Origin: Camarhynchus parvulus
Taxonomy: Eukaryota > Chordata > Aves > Passeriformes > Thraupidae
Assembly: GCF_901933205.1 (NCBI RefSeq)
Contig: NC_044585.1
Span: forward strand, 8,928,001-8,992,000
Direction: 5' to 3'
DNA: 64,000 bases
Shown here: in pieces, positions 23,201 through 36,732 of the stretch
Layout of the letters: every line of letters begins with the position of its first letter
How positions within the stretch are numbered: the stretch's first letter is position 1
The notes under the pieces: generated by a model
Databases searched by the model: none
Told to the model about the DNA's origin: nothing
The model's input: the letters and a program-made list of their open reading frames with translations, nothing else
Program-made: the position numbers and the translations under genes

Positions 23201-26200
23201 TTTTGGTAGTAGTGATGCTGCACAGCTTTTGAATCATTTTTGTGACAAATTATCCTTCAGGGGGACTGTGCTTGGGCCTTCTCTTAAAAGATGAGATACA
23301 GGAGACGTGTGAGGCAGTCTGACTGAGTCTTGCACCCAGCTAACACTCAGCTTAATCCAGATTCTGTTTTTGAAAGGGTTGTTTATAGTCATCTTCTGAT
23401 AGTCTCCTAATCAAACAGCAGCAAATCCGATACTGCTCGTTAGGTGCATTACAGAACAGCTGTTTTTTTAGTCACCAAACTTAGCTTTTGTGATTCATTT
23501 TCTGTGAATCACACTAGTTCAGCAAAGAGTTCAGATCACGACTTTTACAGCCAAATATGCAACTTCCTGGAAGCAAATGTCAAAAATTTAAATGTTTTAG
23601 TGTAGTGCCTTGTAACTTTGCAAGTTTTGTATTAATGGGATGCTGGCTCTTCTGTAAAACTTCACTCCCTGGGACAAGCATGGCCATCAGTAGGAGTGTT
23701 TGCTCCCTGGTGTGAGTGTTGCCTGGTTCCACTTTAGGTAGGACGTTCTTAGGTGTCACTGTTAAATTTTTTCATGTTTTTTTATGTTGGTGCTCAGTGT
23801 ATCTGCAGGCACTCAGCATGCTGAGTGATGCATTTAAACATTGGCTGCTACAGTAAAAATCTTGATGGCCATTGTTTCAATCAAAAAAACCCTTCTCATC
23901 TTCCAAGTCACTGTTGTTACAATAATTTTCTCTTTGAACATGTCAGGATTCTGTCTTTGATTATAGACTGGATTGTCTCTTGTCATTGCATAATGATTTT
24001 TTTTTGGGTAGGCAGAGACCTTTTTCAGTTCCTCACAGTTCATCCCCCATCCCAGTACTTCTTTAAAAAAGAGATTATGTTGAAACCAGGTATTTAAGAA
24101 TATAGATCCTCAAGAAAATAACTGGTTTTGACTTTGTATTTTCCTGGGAATTTTATAAAACTGATATGAATTACAGATTTATTTTACAATTTGAACTTAG
24201 ACTTTTAAATTTTCCCTTTCCCCCCACCCCTTCTTTTGCTTCCTATTGGACCAGAAGTCATTATTACAGAGATTTTTCTGCTACTTTTTCATTTTCTCTT
24301 TTTGCAGGAACATGAAAAGAATTGATCTCTGTAATTCTACCATCACTTGGATGGATGGTTGGGTGAATGGTGGTTTAGGTGGCTGACCTGGGGGCCTGAG
24401 CACTGCTGCCAGACCCTCCCTGCCCTGCTCCCTGTCCAGGACTGATGTTGAGCTTTGGGAAGTGCTTGCTGAGGCCTTTTCTGCTGGAAGCTGTTTTAGG
24501 GTTTGGTGGTTTGTCCACTCTGTAGGATTCAGAGTTTCCATTGCTGTTACAACCCTCAGAGACCTTACAGCTCTCTGAGCATTGTGGTGGGATGAAGGCA
24601 CCCTGAAAGCAGAGCTCCTCTCTTATTGCTGCTGAGGTGTGGAGGGACTTTCCAGCTTTGTGGCCCTTCATGGCTGATGGTTTAAACTCTGGTGTTCTGC
24701 ACTAATACAGTGTTCGCCTTGGATCAAAGGGCAGGGAACCTCCTCAGATGGAAGGTGCCTTGGAAGGTCCTCCAAAGCCTGACAGCCCAGAGACGAGAGC
24801 ATTTGCAGTTTGTCTTGTTTTATGTGTATGTGCAGACTCTTCCATTGCTGGGTGATGGTGATGCCACAGTGGGAAAACTGTACAAAAATGGGTGACGCTA
24901 GAACTGCATCAGGCACTGAAGAGACTTATCCCTTGGGAAATGGGTATTGGGAAATGTGTAAGAATGGCAGAAGAGTCCAGGTGAGATCTGCAGATCCGTG
25001 CCCGTAATCACGTGTGTGCAGGCTTCCAGCTGGTCACTCTAAAGCTGTCACATGATGGATGTATTGCCTCAGAGGTATGACTGAATCCAAGATGCTCCCT
25101 CAGTGGGGGTTGCCTGCATGTGTCCATGCAATGGAAGCCTTTGCCACAGAATTAGTAAATCCTGACTGTGGTTTTGCCCTCATGTTTTGTAAGGAAAGAG
25201 CTAAGAAGGATTCGCTGTGTCTTTAAACTTGCGGATCCTCGAAACCTCCCTGGGAAGTAGAAGGGGGAAGGGACCCTTTCAGGATTAATTAAACAGAGAT
25301 GTCTTGCTGTAGACTTCAGGGTTTACTGATAAATGCCAGCCCCTCACCCACGTCTGATGGTGCTGCTGTTATTTAATCAGGGCCTTGACAAGGAATCTGA
25401 GCAATCTTCCCTTTCTCCTCCTCTGTTCCATTTATCTGTCCTCCCAACCTGTTTGTTTGTGTATGGTTAAGTTTTCCATGCCAGGGAGAAGCAGAGTGGA
25501 AATGTCAGGGGTCAGGCTGCAGGCAGGGCAGGCAGGAGCAGGCAGGGAGCAGAAAGCCCAGCTCTGCAGCCTTGGAGTTTCTGAGAAACTGGAGATAGGT
25601 TGTTCCAGGCAAGATTAACTCCTTCAGCACTGCTGTGTTCTGCTTAAGCCCTGCAGGAAGGGAGGCAAGGTGGGTACATTAGGACACCAAGCTCAGACTG
25701 CATCCCTCTATCCTTGCAGTCCTGTGGGTAACGGGGGCTCCTGCTGCTGTTTTGCTCACCCTCTTGTTGAAGCCTTGCTGGCCCATCTGCCTTGGCAGCT
25801 CTGCTGCTGGGGGATGAAGCTGTGTGGATGCAGACCTGAGCAGGATGGCAGATAGCAGAATTCACTGCAGTACTGTTATGGATACCTGAGTTATTTGGCG
25901 CATTTCCCAGTGGACAAAATGTTCATCCATGGAGGGCATGAAACTGCTGTTCAGAGACTTGCCTTTGAGTTGACACATGACTTGAGTTTGTCACTCAGAA
26001 GTTAGCTAAAGACCAGTCTGGATACCCTTGGCTTCAGAAAAACCAATTTTGATGTTGTGTCAATAGACTTGGTATCTCACAGGCTCTCAGCTGTGTGCTC
26101 CGTGGTGGTTCACAAGTGCATCAGCCCCAGCTGATGCTGCCATGGTGGCTGGGGTTAGGTGAAGTTTTAGCTGTGAGTCAAGCTGTTGAACTTGCGCTTC

Positions 26201-26483
26201 ACCCCACCTGTGTGAGGGAAAAGCCTCATTCAGGGTGGGGTGGAGGATTTTGTTTGTTTGTTGGGTGATGCCTTTGCATTTGTGTTGTAGCAGCGAAGCA
26301 GGTGCTGCAGAGCTGAATCCTGCCTGGTTTGGCAGTGTTTGCCTTGCAGGCAGTGCCCTGCCTGGGACAGCTGCAGGTAGAGATGACAAGGTCCTTACAC
26401 CCTGCTAGTGGGATGGTCTGTGCTTCTGCACTGACCTGCTCTAGACCAGGTTAACAGCCGTAGTTACAGATGGGATAGGAATG
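17300..26483. other. Mid-intron unique sequence, no gene recognised
   Basis: Apart from the 51-bp duplication at 18,879 and a GC-rich spot near 17,545-17,605, I see only unique intronic DNA with short homopolymer runs. No open frame here shows family features or paired splice signals that would justify an exon. Confidence 0.6.
18879..18984. repeat. 51-bp tandem duplication
   Basis: Two units (18,879-18,929 and 18,930-18,980) begin GGCAGGGAGGGAATG and differ at only about two positions, with the first four bases of a third copy after them. The low divergence suggests a young duplication. Confidence 0.88.
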
Positions 26484-26790
26484 AATCACAGAAGAGAATC
26501 AGAGAATTGGGTTGGAAGGGTCATCTCATTCCAGCTGTGGGCAGGGACACCTTTCACTACACCAGGTTGCTCCAAGCTCCATCCAGGCTGGCCTTGAACA
26601 CTTGCAGGGGTAGGGCAGGCACAACTTCTCTGGGGGATCTGTACCAGTGCTTCAGTACTCACTGAGTAAATAATTTCTTCCCAATATCCAATCTAATCCT
26701 GCCCTCTCTCAGAGGAAGAACATTCCCTCTTGTCTTATCACTCCAGGCCGTGGTTAGAAGTCCTTCTGCATCTCTCTTGGTGCTCCTGTG
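26484..26790 (-). mobile_element. CR1 LINE 3'-end fragment
   Basis: The plus strand reads as the reverse complement of a CR1 tail: AATCACAGAAGAGAATCAGAG, GGGTTGGAAGGGTCATCTC, GGGCAGGGACACC, TTGAACACTTGCAGGG, then TAATTTCTTCCCAATATCCAATCTAA and CCCTCTTGTCTTATCACT, in the canonical order. CR1 is the main avian non-LTR retrotransposon and is usually 5'-truncated, as here. There is no reverse transcriptase frame. Homology fades after about 26,790; a more diverged extension is possible. Confidence 0.92.
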
Positions 26791-27944
26791 GGCTGCTCCA
26801 TACAGTGAAGTCTTGTGCTGTGCTCCCTGTGCCAGTGCTTGGGTGCTGCTCAGCCCCATGTCCCTCCCCTGCCCTTGACAGGAGCAACTGGGGCTGCTGG
26901 CCCTCGTTCCCTGGGGAGGTGCCACAGGGCAGAGCCCACACAATCCCCAGCAGAGTGGGATGAACTAATTGTCTGCTGTTCTTTCATTTTCCAGGAGTAT
27001 TGAAATTGTTGTGGGTCATAAATCACGTGAGCATATGGCCGGAAGGAGAACACAGGCCCATATTTCAGCTTTGGGCTGGAAGATGAGACTGTTTGTCCTG
27101 TGTTGTACAGGCCCATTTTGTTGATTTACTGGCCTGTGAAACTTTAGAGTTAATTTTTTGTTGAAGCAAGGAAAGTCTGTCTACCTGTGACTTTCCTGCT
27201 TGAACAGCTGTTTGCTCCTGATTCGTTGCTATTCTGAGAATTTCACAAAGACTCTCCACAGTGATGTGACAATTGGAAGTAAAAGATGAGCTTATATTTC
27301 TCTTATCCTAATAGTGGCACTTACAGCTGTACCTAAGAATGCCAGGTTTCTTTGTGTGTTTTTTTTTTTAAATGCTGAATTTCCCTCACTGCCATTGCTC
27401 CTCATTTGGTTGTGCATTTCTTCTAATATTTTTTTTCTTTCCCTTTCAGATAGATTTAATTTTTAAACATGCTGTTCAATCAAACTCTGTTCCTCCATCA
27501 GACTTCTGGGCCCCAGCTCAATCACCACACCTTATTGCTGCTTTAGGGGATCTTTCTGAATATGCCAAATCCATTATATGACGACATTTCTGTCTCTTTC
27601 TGTAGTCAAAATTTAGGATATACCAGAATTTGGGAATTTTTTTTTTAGAAGAGATCTAGCAAGAATTTGCCCAGGAGTTGCTGGGTTGATGGTATCAGCT
27701 CTTAGTCTGATTTGCCAGCACTTAAATGTTTTCCAGCAGAGATTTTGACCCTTCTTTAAGAAGCTCAGGCCTCCTGACAATTCTGCTCTTTTTAGTTATT
27801 CCTTGCAGATTCTTTAGAATTTACCTGTGAATTACTTGCAAGGGACTTGCAAGCAGTGATTTGGAACCCCCTGTTTTTTGGGGTGTCAAGTGTCAAGCAG
27901 CTGGTGCTGCTGAGCACAGTGCAGGTCAGGGAGTGCCCCATAGC

Positions 27945-28057
27945 ATCACAAAATCGTTTGGGTATGGAGAGACCTTAAAACTCATCTTGTTCCACACCCC
28001 TGCTATGGGCAGGGACACCTTCCACTAGGCCAGGTACTTAGAGCCCTGTTCAGCCTG
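27945..28057 (-). mobile_element. CR1 LINE 3'-end fragment, short
   Basis: ATCACAAAATCGTTTGGGTA, GAGACCTTAAAACTCATCTTG, and GGGCAGGGACACCTTCCACTAGGCCAGGT match the terminal 110 bp of a CR1 element in minus orientation. The fragment is heavily 5'-truncated and lies 1.2 kb from the other CR1 tail; the two probably inserted independently, since both include the terminus. Confidence 0.88.
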
Positions 28058-28122
28058 TTTTGTCCATCTCTGAGCTGTGTCTGCAGGTGCCAGCTTTGAC
28101 CTGAGGTCTCTTGTCTTCCTTT

Positions 28123-28184
28123 TCTCTTGATGTGTGAGTGGTAAAATTCTTGATTCTTCTCTCTTGATGTGTGAGTGGTAAAAT
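28123..28184. repeat. 37-bp period direct duplication
   Basis: TCTCTTGATGTGTGAGTGG followed by TAAAATT occurs at 28,123 and again at 28,160, directly downstream of the short CR1 tail. Confidence 0.85.
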
Positions 28185-28199
28185 TGCTTGAACACCTTT

Positions 28200-31100
28200 T
28201 GTTTTCATGAACACTGTTTCCCAAAGTCTCCTCATTCACCCCTGAGACACCAAACTTCAGCTGGAGGCGTCCTAAAGAGAAATGGGATGTTTCAAGGTAG
28301 GCTATAAATAAATGGCATAAAAGAGCTAATGATCCTTGATGCTGGTTCTTCTCACTAATGTTAGCCTTTGGTAAACTCCCACTGTGTTTTCAGGGATATC
28401 CTTGAACTTGTGTGGTTTAACCCCAAGCATTACTGCACATGATCACCGTTTCTTGGTGTGCAGGAGCCTCAGATGTGTGAGGCCCCTGGGAGAGATTGAC
28501 TTTGCCTGTGGCAGTTTTGTGTTACGGGCTCTCGTAATTGTGAGTTATAGATGGGGCAGAGGCATCTCCGGGAGCTGTGGGCAGAGCCAGGGAGGAGACA
28601 GAGGGACCAAGCAGATCCCTGTCCCAGCCCTGGCAGCCAGGCTGGATGCCGATGCGGCTTTGGGGTGTGAGAGCACACGGGAGCTCTTGGGGAACAAGGC
28701 GACAAAACACCCAAAATCTTTGGCCGAGAGACTGAAAATATTTCAGAGCTAATTCCCTTCTTTTGCTTGGCTAACAAGTGCTCATTTAATTTGCATCCTG
28801 AAATTAAATGACTACGAACAACGTTCTTTGAAGGGAATCTTCATCTTTAATTCTGTTTTCACTCAAGGAAAATAGTTTTCCATATATGATCTGTAGGGCT
28901 TAAATATCCTACTTATTACTATAATGTCTATTTCCCCCCCCCACAATTGTGTCAAAGCACAAATCTGATAGAGCACTGGAATTTACATGTTTCTCTTTCT
29001 GTTTGTTCTGTGCATAATCATGAACTATTCACTGCCTTTAGAAATCCATTGGTACACCCCTTTCCTTGCTAGTGGAAGTTGGCATTTTACCTTATTTTTG
29101 GAATGTCCAGGTGGTGATTTAGTGCAGATTTAAGTAGCATCTTTTTTCGATTTTGGCCTGCCCTGAAATAATACTAGACAGTGTCCAGAACTGGTTTTAT
29201 TTAAGTGAGAGCTTACTGAATGGTTTCATGTGACTTCTGTGCAATCATAAAATTCCACTTTGGATTTTATTGAACATCTTTTGTTGCTTGTGCGTTCTGG
29301 CAGTCAAGAGATGGGTTTTGAATGGGCTGGAGCTGTGTGTAAAACTGTCATGTGATAGTTTGCGTACGTATGAAATAAATCTGAAAGCAAAACCCAGCAT
29401 TTCCTTACTCATCACGGATGTGTCATTTGTCATTCTTGGTGAAAATAGGCTCAGAGCATTTAGTTAGTGCAAGCAGGTGATGTATGCCAGCAGCATGGAA
29501 ACACAGGATCAGTCAGCCAGTATTCTTTCCTGCCATGGAGGCGGCCTTCTCATGCTGGGGGCTGGATTCAAAGGCAGGGCCATGTCTGAGATAGCCACAG
29601 CCCTTCAGAAGGAGGGATTATGTGAGAGAAGCTGGTTGTTGTAGCCTCTCCCAGTGCCAGGTCTGAGTGTCAGTGTGAGGGAGCTGGTGGCTGGGGCTTA
29701 GGCAGTTCACTCCTTTCAGAGGTGAGCAGAAGTGTTCAGGTTTTTTGAGGGGGAAGAACAACAGACCCCAGAAAATAACTTGGAGCTCCCTGAGGATTCA
29801 CTGGTGTTGGATGGCAGCGAGTATGGATGTTGTGAGTGTTGGGTCAGCTGTGCTGGAAGGGGCTGCAGTTGCTGGACTCACGTTTATTTTCTGTTGGAAG
29901 TGTCCAGACATTGTCCGACTGTTGTTGGCGCTTGGTTTGGTTTGATTTTTAATGCCAGTTATCCTTGCTTGGGAAGGGCCACAGTTCTCACACTGTGCAG
30001 AGCTGAGGAGAGCGCACTGTTGGTGATGGCACCGGAGCTGACCAGTGGTTTGGAGCTGTGTGGTTGGGTTAGGCCCTGGTTGGAAGCTCAGCTTTCCATG
30101 GTTGTTACAGACAGGCAGTGGTTCACCTGCATGGGGTAGGCAGGACCAGCCTGGCAAAGAGCAGCACTGCAGCTGGGCTGGGACCTGGTTTGCCAGAATG
30201 GTCTTTTGTTCTGTGAGAACCAAACCCCAACATCAGCCACTTCACCAGGGAGGTAGGCAGGACCCCCCTCTGTGGTTTGTGTTTTGCAGGGAAGCCAGCC
30301 TGAGAGTCAGTGTGTTAAACTGAAAAGAGGAACTGAAGGTAGCCAAAAGAGAGGAAGGATATGAGTTAGAAACAGTCCGTTGTCCCTGTGGCCATCTAGC
30401 AAGGTACAGGAGCTGGTGCTGTCCCAAGGCCTGGAGCTTCTGGCTTCTCCAGGGATGGAGAGCTTGCCTTTCTTCTTGGAGAGTCATGGAGCTGGAAAGC
30501 AGTGATTTAACAGTAGCCTCCAGAGAAATAAATAGGTGTAGGCAGTTTCACACTTGCCTGTGGAGCCATGGTGGTGTGTTGCTCTCCTGCAGGGCAGTGG
30601 CAGCGAGGTGGGGAGCAATGAGTTCCCCATCTCTTGTCTCCTCCTGGCACAGTGGATTTTACAACAGCAATGTCATTGTCCTCATCCACACATCCTTCAT
30701 TCTGTGTCTTCAAGGTCATGCTACATGTAAGATGAGTGCTGCCTTTTCCATTGATAGGGTTAGCATTTTTCCTACTTCACGTTTTTTTCACTAGTTTCTT
30801 CTGTTTCTTTGTGTGAGCGTGTGGCTCACAGTCTGACTGTAATCCTACAGCCTGACAGCAAACTCTTAACGCTGCTGTGGGTTTGGGCAGCCTCCCTGTC
30901 GTGGCATGCACATCCTTCCATTGCTCCTGGTGAAAACAGGAGCAGGAAAAGAGGTCAAGGGAGAAAAAAGAAAAATATGTATTTGCAGCAAGCACTATGT
31001 GTCTCTTGTTATCTGAATTCTGTGCAAGCAGCGAGCTCTGATGGAGCCCCATGCCAGCTTGGAGACCACTGAAAACAAAATAAACATCTCTGTAGCACGG

Positions 31101-32330
31101 GCTGATACACGCTCCCTTTAGAGCCTCAGGCACCTCCAATTAATCAAGCTGTCTGTGGAGGAAGGGCCTGTGAGGACCAGAGGATGCTGCCAGAGCTGAT
31201 GGGCTGATGAAGGGGTGGGCAGCAAGCAGCATTAAGGGTGAACAGACTGTGTGTTAGCCAGGGTGTGCCATGCCTTTGGGTGAGTCTTGTCTGTATTGCA
31301 GCAAAGTCAGAGCTTTAATCCTGGTTTGCAGGATATACGAGTGCTGTGGGAGGGTGCTCAGCCCTGTGCACGCATGTTTGATGAAGAGCCCTTCCTCCTT
31401 CCGTGAGAAAGGCTCTCAGAGAGCGCTCAGCTGGCTGGGCCTTGACAATAAATTGAGGGGCTGACCAAGCCAAATGGCTTCTTGAAATGTCATGGAGTGA
31501 AATGTGGCCCATACCCTGGAGCTGGGGTGTCTCTGCTGAGTGCTTCTGGTCAGCAATGTGAGGAGTCACCTGTCCCCATTTCCGCTGAGTGAGTCCTGAC
31601 GAGTCCTTGGCATCAGCTGCTCACCTTAACCACCACCACTGAATTCTGTGCATACAGAGCAGGGAGCAGCAGGGGAGAGCAGCACCTTTAAGTGTCTTAC
31701 GAGCAGGGATTACGCAGAATAAATGAAGACGTAAAATCAAATTAAGAGGAATGTTCTAATAATGGGTAGTTGGGGCTTTTCCTTGAGTGCCAGCAGAGCT
31801 GGGCACTGCCAGTCCTGGCCCAGAGGCAGTCTGTGCCCTCCCAGCATTGGGAACAGCAGAGACATCCAGCCCAAAGCAGACACAGATTGTCAGAGGTGAA
31901 GACACCTGAAAGTGGTGCAGGTTTATAGTGTAAGCAGGTGGCAGGTGCCATGCTTCTGTCTAGGAACAAATGCAAGCCCTTGCCTCCTTGTATTCCAGGG
32001 TCAAGAAAATGCCTTTGTCAAGGACTTTGTCAGTGCTGCAGAGGTGAGGAAGGAGATTGCTCATTTGTTCATCAACACAAATGAACTAGTTGTGTTTAAA
32101 AATAAAATTTTAAAAATACAATTTCAGGAATAAATTAATCTGTGGAGACTAGGTCCAGTGTCCAGGGAAACATGAAATGTTTTCAGACCTTATTTTTCTC
32201 AAAAACTGAAAAGAGATGCTTCTGTGCTGTGTACAAATGCAGAGCTATGTGCCTGAACCAATATGTCAAACTGTCATGTGGGAGATTTGGTGAAAAACAT
32301 CTTGTCCTAAGGGAATAATTTTAAACACTA
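28200..32330. other. Intron 1 unique sequence, nothing recognised
   Basis: Unique intronic sequence of mixed composition. It has a C9 run near 28,934-28,942, and no recognisable exon, RNA gene or transposon. Confidence 0.55.
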
Positions 32331-32339
32331 TATGTAGGT

Positions 32340-32650
32340 TTGCTGCCTCATAAGGGATCATTACTCAAATCTATTCCCTCTTATGGTAGCTCGGCCTCTG
32401 CTTAACGGGCACGGAGTGAAGGGAAGCCCATTAACGCGTCCTTTAAGAGTGGTTATCAGATGGTAGAGGGGAAACAGATCTCTGATCAGGGAATATAGTG
32501 TTATTGGCCAAATCCTGCGATTCAGCCTTAACAAGATGAGTAGCAGTGCAGGGCCTTCACGCTCGGCTGGCCATCGAGGGCGGCGGCGGGGCCGTGCTGT
32601 GCCGGGCAGCCGGACCCTGGGCAGCGCAGCCCGTGTCACAGCGGTGAGCA
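32340..32650. promoter_or_regulatory. Intronic candidate element with isolated CpG cluster
   Basis: Bases 32,340-32,540 look like a motif-dense element, with TTATCAGATGG (GATA plus E-box like, about 32,454-32,464), TTATTGGCCAAAT (NF-Y/NF1-like) and CCCATTAACGCG. They run straight into a short CpG-dense stretch (32,560-32,640, including repeated GGCGG). CpGs are otherwise rare in this intron. It may be an enhancer or a small alternative promoter. This is inference from composition and motifs. Confidence 0.3.
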
Positions 32651-33436
32651 AGTGTAAGGGATGAGCCCTGGGGCAAGGAGCCGTTCTAGGGATCTTCACC
32701 TCCTGTTTGTCACTTCAATCTCCAAGGAACGCTGAAATGTGGAGTGGAACCCACTCCCAACCAGACCCCTACCAGACTGTGTCTGTGCTCTCGCTCCTGT
32801 GTCTCGCTGCTTTCTGTCCTTTTGTTGGTGGTGATTTTGGCAAAAATGAGAGGGATGGCAGAAGCAGCACCTGAAGAGCAGCATCAGCTCCTGGTGTCTG
32901 AGCATAGCATCTGCAGTTGCCTTGGCTACACCAGCCCTCCCTCAATTAGCCTCCTCTCTGACAAGGAGATGCACTCAACGTGTGGTAGCTGTGCAGGTGA
33001 ACTGGTTTTTAATGGGATTACTTTACTTAAAAACTGGGACACCTCAGGGTTTGCGCAGTGCTCGGTGGGGTTGTCACAGTAAGGAGGACAAGTTTGTTTT
33101 TTCATAATGCATAAGAAGATGGTACATGACAAAAGAGGCTTTATATTGAGCAGCTTAACCGCTCAGGGTCTCATGAAAAAGGGAGAAGGAAGCTGGAGGG
33201 GACTGAAGGTGTGTACACATGCTGTCTGCAGAGTAAGGTGAATGCCAGGGTCTAACCTCACTAAAGAAATGTGGTTTTTTCTGAGATGATATGGAAAAGC
33301 AGTCTGTAGTGCGTGTATTGAATTTTTTCGTGGTGTAGAACTCCTGGTTCTCTTCCTGTGTCCCAGCTGCAGGCTCCAACGCTGCTGGCCAGGCTCCTGG
33401 GTTAGTCACCACGCTGCCATTAATGCTGTGTAAAAA

Positions 33437-33458
33437 CAAACAAACAAACAAACAAACA
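33437..33458. repeat. (CAAA)5 microsatellite
   Basis: Five CAAA units in the MN1 intron, preceded by an A-run. Confidence 0.85.
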
Positions 33459-33459
33459 G

Positions 33460-36400
33460 CAACCTTTTCTTTTTGAAGGCTGTGTGCCTTTGCAAAGTAG
33501 AGCAGAACGAAAGAGCAGCTTCCCAAATGTGCAAGGTCAGAGCAGAGGGTCAGGCCTGGAGGGAGGCTTGGGAGCCTGGCTGGGCACTCTCTTCTCACTG
33601 TTTGTCTGGAGCTGAATGGCTGGAATGTGTTTGGCAGGTGAAGCTTGGTCAGAAGCTCTTGCCTGGCAGACTGGCTCTAGAGACCACCACAGCATCAGCA
33701 GCAGCAGCGGGGAAGGACACCACCACGGGGGAGCGTTTTCCAGACTTCTTTTGGTCTTTGGTCACTTTACTGCTTTGGGTTTCGTGCCCTTCACATGAAC
33801 ATGACATGAGCTTATGGATGATGTTTGATTTCTTACCTCTGCTTCAGCATTCAGCACTGTTTCCAAGTGGCACACGCTGTCCTTTGTGCAGGGTTGGCTG
33901 TGCTTTTGTCAGTCCCAGGTTCTGTGTCATGTCCTTTGGCTTGGAGGGGAAGTCTCCACCCAGACCATCTCAAGATCTTGGGTGTGGAGGATGGCCCTTA
34001 TTAGCAGTGTACTGCTTTTTTTAATAACACAAATTTCTTGCAGTAGTTGCTAATAGAGGCAGTTGTGCAGTTTAAAGATAATTTGTTTGAAAATTCCCTG
34101 CTTTCAGTGAGGTACTTTGTGACTGACAATGATTTATCTGGAACTTGGCAGCTGTGAGGCAATGATGTGGTGACACCATCTTGCATTACCTGACTAATTT
34201 TAACGTGCCGAGTCACGTCCATCTCAGCTACCAGAACTGCTCTGGACTGTGGACACTGTGCCTGGGGAGTGCCAGGACACTGTGGCTGTGAGGGAGGAGG
34301 CAGACAGGATGGCTGGTGAAACAGGTCTGCTGGGAGAGTTACTGTTCTGGACAAGCATCAGGCAGTACCTCATGCTTAAGAACATAATTCTCACCAGGTG
34401 GATCAGCACAACTTTAATTTTTTGCTACAAAGGTTTTTTTCCTGGAAAGCATCATACTTTTGTCAAGACAGAAATACTGGAAAAAAGTAAATTGCACTGA
34501 AAATTTCCATCCAGATTGGCTTTGAGCATTCTTGTGCCAATGCAAGCTTTGCTGGGAGCTGTCTTTGTTTTGGATTTGAATACGTCACTTTCTGTGCTCA
34601 TTAACAACACACAGGAGAGCTGGAGCTCCCACACTGGTGTCCCATGGTGAGCAAGGCTCATGTGGACAGTGTCAGTCAGTATTGGCTTTGCAAACCGAGG
34701 TGAGTTCCTGCTCATCTCTTTTACTTGGATTTTCCTCTCAAGCCAAGGAATCTTGTTCATCCATGTGGGACAGATTTTGTTTTGATTTCTTTATCAATAG
34801 TTTGCTTATGAATTTTATCCACAGCAAATGGCTTAGAAAGAAGTTGCTGATTTACAAACAAATAAGCCTAATTTTTTATTCTCTAATTCCTTGTGGCACA
34901 TGAACTTGTTTATGTAGTCGTTGCTGAGGACCAGCTCTGTTCTAGGTGTTGGGCAGCCTGCACAGCTGGTGCAGGGGAGCTCTGGCTCCAATCCCAGCTT
35001 GGGAATGTGCCGCCTCTACCTTGGCTCTTGGGGGTCTCCTGCAGCACTTGTAGAAGCACTGCTGGGACCCCTGGGCCCCTTGGGGCAGCAGTTCAGCTGT
35101 GGGACTCTTTCCTCTTTCTCTGCAGGAGAGGAAGAGAGCTGCTGTCACAAGGACTAATCTCGAGGCGCTGGCTCTTCCTGTGCCGAGCCCAGCATGTCCT
35201 GTGCAGTCAGGGAGACCTAAGAATAAAAACAGTGGGTACTGTGCGTCTTGTGAACAAATACAAGTAAGGAAAACATTTCCTGTTCACAATTTTCTGCACA
35301 ATTCCATCTGAGCTTTGAATGTTTTATAAATAAAAATTGTCTTAGGTATACTTGCATTCTGGACAGTAAGTTTAATTGAACACCTGATCAAATAGTGGTT
35401 ATTCAGGGAGTCTGGGGTTTTTGCCCTGTGATTTTCCCAAAGCTGTAGGACTCAGGGGTGACAGGAAAGAAGAGCAGAAGCTCCATGTGCTGGGAAGGGA
35501 TCTGTGCCAGCACCTCTTTGCCTGCCTGAACTTCGGGTATCACGCAGCAGCCTCCGCTCCATGCTTCTGCTCAGCCTCTCAGTGCTGCTTGTTTATTAAA
35601 ACTGACTAAAACCACCCAACACCAACTGCAGGGAGCTTCAATCCATTTGGGTATGGACAGTGTGAGCACCTCTGCCCTGCTGCTGCTGGATCCTTGACTG
35701 GAGCAGCACAGGATTAAAGCAAGCACGGGGCCCAGCTGAGGTGTGCAGCGGAGCTCTGTGTGGTTTGTGCACATTGCAGCACTAACCCAAAGCAGGGCTG
35801 AGCAAGCAGCAGTGCTGCTCTGGAGCCTGGTTCCTTCTTCCAGCATTGATGGCATCACATCCTCAGATTCTTTGTAATTCCTGTGTGGTGTTGTTATAGT
35901 GTTTTAGATATGAGCATCCCTGACATCCTGTGATAATCAAGCACTGAAAGCCTTTTCCAGTTTAAACCAGGGACTTCCAGGCTAGTTTAGCATTATTTTT
36001 TAATATTATTGTGATTGTGTAACAAGCAGTTCAGTTCTGGGTTTGTATCTGGTATAGCAGGAGGTTCAGTGAAAGTAATATGAGTTGCCCCATGAATTGT
36101 GGTATCCCTACACTGCTTGGCTTTGTGGAACAGGAGAAAGGCGATGGGAGGAAAAGTCCTGAGATGTTAAACATTTATAGCTGGTTTTTGGCATCTTTGT
36201 CATGTTCTACCCATTTTAGCTACTCTTCACATGAACTGCAAAAGCTGGAGGAAAAAGTCTTAGGGACATTGTTTAGGATGTTTCAGTTAAAGTCTTACAT
36301 TTCTGTGGTTAACAGAAACTAATGATAGCTAAAGATCATGCAAAGTCCTAAAATGAACGAATTTTTAAGAAAAATGTTATCATGGTGCTCCTTTAAGAGG

Positions 36401-36730
36401 GGAGGAGGGAGACTGATGCTAGGACTGACCACGAGGGCACGGAGGGTTTGGGGCTGGCTTCCTGCTTGGTGTTGTTTCATCATCCATTTCCAGCGGGGAA
36501 GGAAAGTTCCCAATTGTGCTGTGGTCTAGGACGCGCTCATCAGTTCTGGGTCCATCCCTGGCATTCAGACACATCACTGGTTTCTCTCAGGTGCTGGGTG
36601 TTGTTCTGGCCTGGTGAACAAGATCTCAGTTCAGGGTGGGCAGGGGGAGCCATACCTTTGGTGGTGACTCAGAGATGCAGGAGAGGGGTGCGGCCGGCCG
36701 GGAGAGAGGTGGTGGCAACACCCCTGGCAA
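33460..36730. other. Intron 1 distal part, no gene recognised
   Basis: Unique intronic sequence up to the acceptor region. Open frames of up to about 180 codons are present but carry no family features, and they are crossed by frames in other phases. I support no exon here. Confidence 0.55.
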
Positions 36731-36732
36731 GC

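Noticed and set aside
26790..26990. Extension of the first CR1 copy further downstream
   Set aside because: Similarity to the CR1 consensus as I recall it fades after about 26,790, so I did not extend the call.
28384..28752. 122-codon plus-strand open frame in the intron
   Set aside because: No recognisable domain, no splice-site pair and no composition shift from its surroundings.
33473..34024. 183-codon plus-strand open frame in the intron
   Set aside because: Length is within chance for this composition and no family features are visible.
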